DNA of 64,000 bases from Tachinus rufipes (lineage: Eukaryota > Arthropoda > Insecta > Coleoptera > Staphylinidae), in NCBI GenBank assembly GCA_963932245.1, contig OZ010745.1, positions 71,450,374 to 71,514,373 on the forward strand, written 5' to 3'. The notes under the pieces are model-generated. The model saw only the letters and a list, made by a program, of their open reading frames with translations. It made no database searches and was not told the origin of the DNA. A program made the translations under genes and the position numbers. Shown one piece after another: positions 55,572-64,000 of the stretch; the stretch's first letter is position 1; every line of letters begins with the position of its first letter.

Positions 55572-56810
55572 TTAATTTTCAAGAATTTGGTACTTCTTCT
55601 TCTTTATCATCACGATCTTCTCCTTGTCCACTGCACTGCAAAAAAGTTGCAACAATGTCATGTCAAACCACTGGCGTAGATTTTTAAGCCATGAAATTCG
55701 GCGTCTTCCAAGGCCTCTTCTTCCCATCACCTTTCCTTCCAGATACAGTTGGAGTATTCTGTATCTATCACTATGCCTCATTACGTGCCCGAGATATTAC
55801 AATTTCCTAACCTTCACAGCTTTCAATACTTCCTGTTCCTTGCCATTCTCTGCAGAACCTCCTCATTACTAATGTGCTCTTTCCATGAGATATTCTGGAT
55901 ATGATGATATGTCCATAGTTCGAAGACCTCCAGTTTTTTCTCTGTTTCCTTTGATAGGGTCCAGGATTCGAAGCCGTACATTAGTGTTGAAAAGAAGTAG
56001 CAACGCAACATTTTGATCTTAATTTGCATGCTCAAGTCTGGGCTGTTAAAAACTTTTCTCACCTGGATAAATGTCGTTCTCGCTTTTTCTATCCTGCATT
56101 TGATTTCTACTAAATGATCCCAGAGTGTGTTCACGCACTTGCCTAATATGTGTATTTGTCCACTTGGTCTATGGTTTTGTTGTTGAGAAGTATCGTCCGC
56201 TGTGATGAATTATGTTTACTGACAAGTATATATTTGGTCTTTTTCAGATTGAGATCGATTCCGTACTTCTCGCTGACTAATTTGATTTGATGCATCATCA
56301 GCTGAAGTCCTTGAGCTGTACTCGCCAATATAACAGAGTCGTCCGCATACCTTAAGTTGTTAATGATCTCGCCGTTGATCAATATTCCTTACTCAACTCC
56401 ATCCAGCGCCTCCTTAAATATTTCTTCCGAGTATATGTTAAACAAGGTTGGCACACAACCCTGCCTCACACCTCTTCAAATTTGGATATTTCCCGTGCTT
56501 TGGTCTTCAACTCGTACTTCTGCCAGTAGATGTTTGCTATTATAAAGATGTTTTTGTCGTCGGCTCCGGTGGTCTTGAGTATCTTAAGCAATTCTTCGTG
56601 TTTTACTCGATCGAACGGTTTGCTGAAATCTATAAAACACAAGTGTACCTCGCAGTTAACGTCTCTGCATCTCTGGATTAATACATTAAGCGCAAATAGT
56701 GCCTCCCTGATACCCAAGGTGAAACCAAATTGCGTTTCTTCAATATGGTCTTCGCAGTGTCGATATATACGGCGGTGTATAATTGCAATTTCAGCAGATG
56801 TCTCTATAGA
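55572..56810 (-). pseudogene. LINE-A reverse transcriptase, core to C-terminus
   Basis: Minus-strand pieces in order: RRIYRHCEDHIEETQFGF, REALFALNVLIQRCRDVNCE, LCFIDFSKPFDRVKHEELL (56790-56590; F.DF.KAFDRVKH), a shifted GCVPTLFNIYSEEIF region (56470-56400), INGEIINNLRYADDSVILAS (catalytic YADD, 56382-56320), KTKYILVSK, then after further shifts IEKARTTFIQVRKVF, MLRCYFFSTLMYGFESWTLS (56134-55950), VFELWTYHHIQNISWKEHIS, and the tail RYRILQLYLEGKVMGRRGLG then RRRISWLKNLRQW (55781-55640). Several shifts and stops. The part from 56150 on is inside the duplicated unit. Confidence 0.85.
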
Positions 56811-56819
56811 AAAAGTTAG

Positions 56820-57535
56820 TTTTACTGATTTATCTTTATTTAAAGTTAGTTTATTACATATCAGCCAATACAAACTTTATTTTCTAGTAACTTATTTCGT
56901 ATATTACTGAATCAAGTTCTTTTCCTTTATTAACTAGACTGGTCATCTATGTAAGTTTGGCGCAAATCATTAATGTATATAAAAAATAGCAGGGGACCAA
57001 GTATAGACCCCCGTGGTACATCATATAATATAGTAGAAGCTTTTAAAACTTTTTCATTAACTTTTACTCGCTGCTGTCTGTTACAAATATATGAGTTAAT
57101 CAGTTAGCACGCTATAAGATAAAAATTGTAAAAATATAATAAACATTATGAGAAACAAAATCAAATGCTTTATAAGATTCAAATCTTTTAAAGAACTCAG
57201 TGGTAAACGCATAATCGCATCCCTCATAGACCTTCCTCTACAAAACCATATTAGCTGTTAGATAATAGTAAATTGCTTTCCAAAAAGTCAATAATCTGAT
57301 TAATTTTTTTTTCAAGAACCTTAGATATAATGAAAAGAAGTGATATGGGTCTATAGTTGTAAACTTCTTCTTTGTTGCCAGTCGTATAGACAAAAATGAC
57401 TAAAGCTTGTTTTTAATACTTCGGGAAAAACGTTACCCATAATACAACTGTTTATTAATTTAGTAAGTGAAGTAACTAAAATGTTAACGGCACTTTTTAA
57501 CAAGCTGGTAGTTAGCCCATATATTTCTTTACTTG
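56820..57535 (-). pseudogene. LINE-B (Jockey/CR1-like) reverse-transcriptase fragment
   Basis: Minus-strand pieces from right to left: YGLTTSLLKSAVNILVTSLT, INSCIMGNVFPEVLKT (57530-57400), a shifted NYRPISLL then ISKVLEKKINQIIDFLES (57370-57270; consensus YRPISLL....K..E), QYGF region (57245), KAFDFVSHN (57165), ICNRQQRVKVNEKVLK (57095-57040), then VPRGSILGPLLFFIYINDL (57015-56965; consensus VPQGSILGPLLF), and CNKLTLNKDKSVKLTFS (56860-56810). The catalytic FADD region between is lost. Different family from LINE-A on both sides. Confidence 0.82.
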
Positions 57536-58430
57536 AATGAATAAAGCATATGTACACCTGTTCTTGGTAATCAAAGCATTTTTATACAAAGATATAGAAA
57601 TAGTGCTTCGCGTGTTCCTAGGCGACTGCAGAATCCAACTGGTCTCCATTTCACATTTTTGTATATTCTGTTTTTGAAACTCAAAAACACTTTCAAAATG
57701 TGACTCATTAGACTGGTGAGTCGGAAGGTCTTCGCATGATCTAGCATTGCTCTTTTTAGGTTTTAGGATAAAAGCGGATTTTAATCATTCAGTTGATATT
57801 TTACCAGAGTCGAACACTCTGTTGAATAAGTTTATAATAATATTGATGTTTCTCTCATCTATTAGTTTTAGTATATCCGCATGAGTTTTGTCTGGTCTAG
57901 TTTTGCCCAATTTTAATGTCTTTATAGCGTGTTCGACTTCTGATCGTAGTATTAAAGAACCTCGCATTCCAAAGGTATCTTCAATGAGTGTGGTTATAAA
58001 GATTTCCCACCTTTTGAGTCTTATTTCTTTGTCTAGTACTATTTTCTTTTTGTCATCTATCAAGATTGGTATGTGTCTCTTTGTAGATGTTAAAATTATC
58101 ATGTTTATTTCTAGTTTTTCGTTATACAACTTCCTGATAACCAATTTCCTCTTGCTGCCTTTGTTCTTGAAGATTTGTGTCTTTCCCAGTATTTATCTTC
58201 ATCTCAGTTTTTCAGTGATCTCCGGTTCATCAGTTCAGCGTTCTCAGCAGTCATCCATTTCTTCTTTGTTAGCCTTTTTTGTGCTTTTAGGTCATATGTT
58301 GTGCTTTCTTGTAGCACCCCTTTTATTAATCTCCATTGTTTATTGTGTTGTGTTCTCCTTATATTGCTTGTACATTTTCTGCGGTTTCCTTGTCTCCGAG
58401 TTTGTCAATGTCAATGCAAAGTTATGATTT
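57536..58430 (-). pseudogene. LINE-A second copy, linker and RT fingers
   Basis: Minus-strand pieces: KKWMTAENAELMNRRSLKN (58265-58205), WERHKSSRTKAARGNW (58195-58145), DDKKKIVLDKEIRLKRWEIF then TTLIEDTF (58070-57975; consensus KE.RL.RW..Y...L), SEVEHAIKTLKLGKTRPDKT then HADILKLI (57950-57860; SEVE.A...LK.GKA.GPD), IINLFNRVFDSGKISTE and a stop (57785), then LKSAFILKPKKSNARSCED, and in another frame TSLMSHILKVFL, RLGTREALF and YICFIHSSKE near 57545. It overlaps in content with the LINE-A part at 56600-56810, so two different LINE-A copies flank LINE-B. Confidence 0.82.
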
Positions 58431-59139
58431 TTTTTAATTGTTTTCGTTGCTTTTCTGAATCTGTAGTAGTACCGAAATATGCCAGAGTGGTCAACGCAGA
58501 CTCTCGCACTTAATTCAATTAATTAATTACTCATAACTTATAATCCGCAACTATTCAAAGTCAATGCTCAGACTCCTTAAGTTTCGTCTTCACTGTAATG
58601 TCTGTGTGGTTCTACTCGTTGAAATTTCAAAGGTGTTTTTACGTTGTTGTGACATATTAAGTAATTCCTAAATAACATATTTTAAAATTGAAAAAAAGTA
58701 ACCATATTGTATCGTTTGTCTGGTTATATATAAATTACAACCTCTTGTACCGTTAGGTGTCGAGGTGTCGGGCACACCGAGCCACAGGGAAGACATGTTA
58801 ATTTTAATTAAGTTATAAATTTTCCAGAACTGTAAACACAGTTCTTATTGATCCAAGAAATTCATAATGTAACTAAGGTTACTGTTAGTAATTTATTTTA
58901 CACTCTATGCCGTTAACTATTGTGTGAGTACCAAACACTTTAATAGAAAACTAAAACTTAAAATTGTTGGTAATGATTCAAAATTTCACAAATAATTCGC
59001 CATTTTGCTTTAAAAAAAATCGCTTTTAGGATCGTGTTAATAGAAATAAGAAAAACAATCACTAATACTTCGCCACCTTGTTTAAAAAAAAAAACAAAAT
59101 TTGTTTTAATGTAGAAATATCAACTAAGTTTTTTCACTC
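58431..59139. other. Spacer between opposed LINE remnants
   Basis: Holds a tRNA-like start on plus (TGCCAGAGTGGTCAACGCAG at 58480-58499, A-box-like) without a readable B-box, and the dispersed repeat at 58634-58705. Otherwise AT-rich and unassigned. Confidence 0.4.
58634..58705 (+). repeat. Dispersed repeat shared with 9571-9640
   Basis: Same element as at 9571-9640, same orientation; repeated identically at 62302-62373 by the tandem duplication. Confidence 0.55.
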
Positions 59140-59817
59140 TTGATGAATACTAGCAGAGAGAGCAATAACAGTATATAGCAGAAGCATGAAAAGCACTAGG
59201 CAAAAGTTAAAAACGCTAATACCAGAAACTGAAAGAAGAAAATTGATTATTGGAAGGGACTTCAATGCAAGAATTGGAAAGAAAGGAGAAAAAAACAAAC
59301 ATGATGACACAAGAAACTGAGAATCAGAGGATACCACAGAAAATAGAGAAGGAAAGGAAATGATAGAAATGATAGAAGAGAGGGGTTGGGACATTTTAAA
59401 TGGAAACATCACTGGAGATGAAGAGGGAGAATTTACTTATATAGCGACAAATGGACAATCAGTAATAGACTATGTAGTTGTGAATGAAGAGACGTGGAAA
59501 GAGATTGACAATTTTAAAGTAGGAATAAGAGTTGAATCAGACCACCAACCTTTAGAACTCAGCTTAAATGGGGAAACTGTAAGGAGACAAAAAAATGGAA
59601 AAAAAAAATAGAAGAGAAGATAATATGAACGGAAGAAAGTGTGATAATGTACAAACAAAATCTGAGAAAAATTAGAAAAAACAAAAGAAATGTCGAAGAG
59701 ATAATAAGAGATTTAGAAGAAACAATCAGGAAAGCGGTAAAGAAAAGAAGAAAAAATGAAAAAAAGCAAATGGTGGAACAGCGAATGTACTAAGAAAAAA
59801 CTAGAAGCCAGAAAGAG
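59140..59817 (+). pseudogene. LINE-C endonuclease and linker, truncated copy
   Basis: Plus-strand pieces: TLIPETERRKLIIGRDFNAR then IGKKGE (59210-59290; consensus GGDFNA..G), a stop near 59320, MIEMIEERGWDILNGNITGD then EEGEFTYIATNGQSVIDYVV (59360-59480; consensus FI.ERGW.ILNGN..GDEEGEFTY....G..VIDYV), RVESDHQPLEL (59530-59560; catalytic SDH), then the linker KWWNSECTKKKLEARKR (59766-59815). The copy is cut at 59817 where the second duplication unit begins with LINE-A sequence. Confidence 0.85.
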
Positions 59818-60478
59818 GTGTATTTGTCCACTTGGTCTATGGTTTTGTTGTTGAGAAGTATCGTCCGCTGTGATGAATTATGTTTACTGACAAGTATATA
59901 TTTGGTCTTTTTCAGATTGAGATCGATTCCGTACTTCTCGCTGACTAATTTGATTTGATGCATCATCAGCTGAAGTCCTTGAGCTGTACTCGCCAATATA
60001 ACAGAGTCGTCCGCATACCTTAAGTTGTTAATGATCTCGCCGTTGATCAATATTCCTTACTCAACTCCATCCAGCGCCTCCTTAAATATTTCTTCCGAGT
60101 ATATGTTAAACAAGGTTGGCACACAACCCTGCCTCACACCTCTTCAAATTTGGATATTTCCCGTGCTTTGGTCTTCAACTCGTACTTCTGCCAGTAGATG
60201 TTTGCTATTATAAAGATGTTTTTGTCGTCGGCTCCGGTGGTCTTGAGTATCTTAAGCAATTCTTCGTGTTTTACTCGATCGAACGGTTTGCTGAAATCTA
60301 TAAAACACAAGTGTACCTCGCAGTTAACGTCTCTGCATCTCTGGATTAATACATTAAGCGCAAATAGTGCCTCCCTGATACCCAAGGTGAAACCAAATTG
60401 CGTTTCTTCAATATGGTCTTCGCAGTGTCGATATATACGGCGGTGTATAATTGCAATTTCAGCAGATGTCTCTATAGA
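59818..60478 (-). pseudogene. LINE-A reverse transcriptase, duplicate
   Basis: Identical to 56150-56810 (YADD at about 59990-60050). The tail beyond position 59818 is absent, replaced by LINE-C sequence, giving a chimeric frame across the junction. Confidence 0.85.
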
Positions 60479-60487
60479 AAAAGTTAG

Positions 60488-61203
60488 TTTTACTGATTTA
60501 TCTTTATTTAAAGTTAGTTTATTACATATCAGCCAATACAAACTTTATTTTCTAGTAACTTATTTCGTATATTACTGAATCAAGTTCTTTTCCTTTATTA
60601 ACTAGACTGGTCATCTATGTAAGTTTGGCGCAAATCATTAATGTATATAAAAAATAGCAGGGGACCAAGTATAGACCCCCGTGGTACATCATATAATATA
60701 GTAGAAGCTTTTAAAACTTTTTCATTAACTTTTACTCGCTGCTGTCTGTTACAAATATATGAGTTAATCAGTTAGCACGCTATAAGATAAAAATTGTAAA
60801 AATATAATAAACATTATGAGAAACAAAATCAAATGCTTTATAAGATTCAAATCTTTTAAAGAACTCAGTGGTAAACGCATAATCGCATCCCTCATAGACC
60901 TTCCTCTACAAAACCATATTAGCTGTTAGATAATAGTAAATTGCTTTCCAAAAAGTCAATAATCTGATTAATTTTTTTTTCAAGAACCTTAGATATAATG
61001 AAAAGAAGTGATATGGGTCTATAGTTGTAAACTTCTTCTTTGTTGCCAGTCGTATAGACAAAAATGACTAAAGCTTGTTTTTAATACTTCGGGAAAAACG
61101 TTACCCATAATACAACTGTTTATTAATTTAGTAAGTGAAGTAACTAAAATGTTAACGGCACTTTTTAACAAGCTGGTAGTTAGCCCATATATTTCTTTAC
61201 TTG
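60488..61203 (-). pseudogene. LINE-B fragment, duplicate
   Basis: Identical to 56820-57535. Confidence 0.82.
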
Positions 61204-62098
61204 AATGAATAAAGCATATGTACACCTGTTCTTGGTAATCAAAGCATTTTTATACAAAGATATAGAAATAGTGCTTCGCGTGTTCCTAGGCGACTGCAGA
61301 ATCCAACTGGTCTCCATTTCACATTTTTGTATATTCTGTTTTTGAAACTCAAAAACACTTTCAAAATGTGACTCATTAGACTGGTGAGTCGGAAGGTCTT
61401 CGCATGATCTAGCATTGCTCTTTTTAGGTTTTAGGATAAAAGCGGATTTTAATCATTCAGTTGATATTTTACCAGAGTCGAACACTCTGTTGAATAAGTT
61501 TATAATAATATTGATGTTTCTCTCATCTATTAGTTTTAGTATATCCGCATGAGTTTTGTCTGGTCTAGTTTTGCCCAATTTTAATGTCTTTATAGCGTGT
61601 TCGACTTCTGATCGTAGTATTAAAGAACCTCGCATTCCAAAGGTATCTTCAATGAGTGTGGTTATAAAGATTTCCCACCTTTTGAGTCTTATTTCTTTGT
61701 CTAGTACTATTTTCTTTTTGTCATCTATCAAGATTGGTATGTGTCTCTTTGTAGATGTTAAAATTATCATGTTTATTTCTAGTTTTTCGTTATACAACTT
61801 CCTGATAACCAATTTCCTCTTGCTGCCTTTGTTCTTGAAGATTTGTGTCTTTCCCAGTATTTATCTTCATCTCAGTTTTTCAGTGATCTCCGGTTCATCA
61901 GTTCAGCGTTCTCAGCAGTCATCCATTTCTTCTTTGTTAGCCTTTTTTGTGCTTTTAGGTCATATGTTGTGCTTTCTTGTAGCACCCCTTTTATTAATCT
62001 CCATTGTTTATTGTGTTGTGTTCTCCTTATATTGCTTGTACATTTTCTGCGGTTTCCTTGTCTCCGAGTTTGTCAATGTCAATGCAAAGTTATGATTT
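61204..62098 (-). pseudogene. LINE-A linker and RT fingers, duplicate
   Basis: Identical to 57536-58430. Confidence 0.82.
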
Positions 62099-62807
62099 TT
62101 TTTAATTGTTTTCGTTGCTTTTCTGAATCTGTAGTAGTACCGAAATATGCCAGAGTGGTCAACGCAGACTCTCGCACTTAATTCAATTAATTAATTACTC
62201 ATAACTTATAATCCGCAACTATTCAAAGTCAATGCTCAGACTCCTTAAGTTTCGTCTTCACTGTAATGTCTGTGTGGTTCTACTCGTTGAAATTTCAAAG
62301 GTGTTTTTACGTTGTTGTGACATATTAAGTAATTCCTAAATAACATATTTTAAAATTGAAAAAAAGTAACCATATTGTATCGTTTGTCTGGTTATATATA
62401 AATTACAACCTCTTGTACCGTTAGGTGTCGAGGTGTCGGGCACACCGAGCCACAGGGAAGACATGTTAATTTTAATTAAGTTATAAATTTTCCAGAACTG
62501 TAAACACAGTTCTTATTGATCCAAGAAATTCATAATGTAACTAAGGTTACTGTTAGTAATTTATTTTACACTCTATGCCGTTAACTATTGTGTGAGTACC
62601 AAACACTTTAATAGAAAACTAAAACTTAAAATTGTTGGTAATGATTCAAAATTTCACAAATAATTCGCCATTTTGCTTTAAAAAAAATCGCTTTTAGGAT
62701 CGTGTTAATAGAAATAAGAAAAACAATCACTAATACTTCGCCACCTTGTTTAAAAAAAAAAACAAAATTTGTTTTAATGTAGAAATATCAACTAAGTTTT
62801 TTCACTC
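62099..62807. other. Spacer, duplicate
   Basis: Identical to 58431-59139, including the repeat now at 62302-62373. Confidence 0.4.
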
Positions 62808-64000
62808 TTGATGAATACTAGCAGAGAGAGCAATAACAGTATATAGCAGAAGCATGAAAAGCACTAGGCAAAAGTTAAAAACGCTAATACCAGAAACTGA
62901 AAGAAGAAAATTGATTATTGGAAGGGACTTCAATGCAAGAATTGGAAAGAAAGGAGAAAAAAACAAACATGATGACACAAGAAACTGAGAATCAGAGGAT
63001 ACCACAGAAAATAGAGAAGGAAAGGAAATGATAGAAATGATAGAAGAGAGGGGTTGGGACATTTTAAATGGAAACATCACTGGAGATGAAGAGGGAGAAT
63101 TTACTTATATAGCGACAAATGGACAATCAGTAATAGACTATGTAGTTGTGAATGAAGAGACGTGGAAAGAGATTGACAATTTTAAAGTAGGAATAAGAGT
63201 TGAATCAGACCACCAACCTTTAGAACTCAGCTTAAATGGGGAAACTGTAAGGAGACAAAAAAATGGAAAAAAAAAATAGAAGAGAAGATAATATGAACGG
63301 AAGAAAGTGTGATAATGTACAAACAAAATCTGAGAAAAATTAGAAAAAACAAAAGAAATGTCGAAGAGATAATAAGAGATTTAGAAGAAACAATCAGGAA
63401 AGCGGTAAAGAAAAGAAGAAAAAATGAAAAAAAGCAAATGGTGGAACAGCGAATGTACTAAGAAAAAACTAGAAGCCAGAAAGAGGTTAAGGCACTGGAG
63501 AAACAACAAATGCACAAAAAAAGAATATCTAAAGGAACAGAAGATACAAAAATCAGTGTAAAAAAGCTAAAAACAAATTTATAAAAAAAGAAGAAATAGA
63601 AAATAAAAGAATAAAGTCAGAAGCAGAAGCATGGAAATACATAAACAAAGAACTAAGAAAAAAACAGAGAGATATTGAAGCAATACCAATGGAAGCGTGG
63701 AAGGAACACTTTTCGGGTTTGTTTGGAGGACGAAAGAAAAAAGAAAAAACTAGACAGACAAGAGCCAATCCTACAAGCGGAAGAAATTTCAAAAGAAGCA
63801 ATATGGAAAAAAATAAAAAAACTAAAGAAAAGAAAGCGCCAGGTTTGGATGGGATACAGAATGAAGCGTGGTTTTTATGATACGGAAGAGCTGATTGAGA
63901 GATTGAGTGAGTTAATAAATAGAGAATGGAAAGGAGAAGGGTTACCAAATCAATGGAAAGAAGGTCTTATATGCCCTATACACAAAAATAAAACCAAAAA
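62808..64000 (+). pseudogene. LINE-C endonuclease to RT start, runs off the window
   Basis: The duplicated part (to 63487) repeats the endonuclease (SDHQPLEL near 63205) and linker. Unique sequence then continues the same gene: HWRNNKCTKKEYLKEQ (63497-63545), EAWKEHFSGLFGG (63690-63730; consensus EW..YF..LLGG), EISKEAIWKKIKKLKKRKAP then GLDGIQNEAW (63784-63870; RT motif 1, K.GKA.G.DGI.NE.W), ELIERLSELINREWKGEGLP then NQWKEGLICPIHKNK (63885-63990; RT motif 2, W..G.I.PI.K). At least four frame changes. The catalytic core lies beyond the end of the window. Confidence 0.85.

Larger units (their letters stand above)
56150..59817. repeat. 3,668-bp tandem duplication, unit 1
   Basis: Every stretch compared between this unit and 59818-63485 is identical at a constant offset of 3,668, including long decayed non-coding parts. 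Left breakpoint: ...CTAATAT then GTGTATTTG; junction: ...AGAAAGAG then GTGTATTTG; right breakpoint: ...AGAAAGAG then GTTAAGGC. The shared GT at the breakpoints is 2-bp microhomology. Confidence 0.97.
59818..63485. repeat. 3,668-bp tandem duplication, unit 2
   Basis: Direct head-to-tail copy of 56150-59817 with no difference found. Because it runs on without a break into LINE-C sequence at 63488, the right-hand copy of LINE-C is the original arrangement and the junction at 59817/59818 is the novel one. Confidence 0.97.

Noticed and set aside
57888..58427. 179-codon hydrophobic plus-strand open frame (also at 61556-62095)
   Set aside because: Shadow of LINE-A linker/RT fingers on the minus strand; the apparent membrane segments come from reverse-complemented Lys/Glu codons.
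1..64000. CRISPR array, prokaryotic operons or plasmid genes
   Set aside because: No regularly spaced direct repeats; base composition, splice signals and repeat types are eukaryotic throughout.

Overview
This window reads as nuclear DNA of an insect (or close arthropod relative). It is strongly AT-rich, has no dense coding, shows canonical GT-AG splice signals, and is filled with transposon types common in insects: Tc1/mariner elements with TA target duplications, endonuclease-RT LINEs, and several MITE families. No prokaryotic operon, rRNA or intact tRNA gene is visible. The species cannot be named from sequence alone.

Host-gene signal is sparse. Minus strand: a TATA-equipped first coding exon at 28221-28356 (45 codons, then a consensus donor), a 36-nt exon with strong splice sites at 11191-11226, and a GC-rich exon-like block with a consensus donor at 609-806. 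Plus strand: a signal-peptide-like ORF at 10686-10910. The exons at 28221-28356 and 11191-11226 have compatible splice phases and could belong to one gene with a long intron; this is not shown.

Layout: 1-2262 sparse DNA with the 609 exon; 2263-3195 decayed Tc1-like transposase (minus); 5137-6501 complete but dead Tc1/mariner element with TIRs and TA duplication; 6930-7340 LINE 3' end; 7481-7660 180-bp MITE with 8-bp duplication; 7850-8610, 14608-15733 and 18975-19490 mariner-type remnants; 9053-9400 LINE RT fragment; 11781-12556 tandem pair of about 381-bp repeats; 21686-22399 remnant of an insect transposase-like gene family; 22871-23017 hAT MITE; 23701-24616 deleted Tc1 element with about 150-bp TIRs; 26596-26732 MITE; 30310-33010 LINE RT split by a Tc1/mariner insertion (30822-31948); 35383-39240 almost full-length two-ORF LINE (minus); 41080-42760, 50114-51960 and 53690-54110 remnants of an RNase H-bearing LINE (plus); 44295-44373 79-bp TTA-flanked MITE; 45530-45720 Mos1-type mariner scrap; 46702-48041 nest of MITEs inserted into one another; 48670-49524 intact 284-codon YqaJ-type nuclease ORF; 52110-52505 hairpin-rich MITE; 54490 to the end, a LINE graveyard containing a 3,668-bp tandem duplication with no difference found (56150-59817 and 59818-63485).

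The items most worth follow-up are the intact YqaJ nuclease ORF among dead elements, the perfect tandem duplication, the nested MITE locus, and the candidate exons at 28.2 kb and 11.2 kb. All reading was by eye; family names rest on recognisable motifs, not on database searches.
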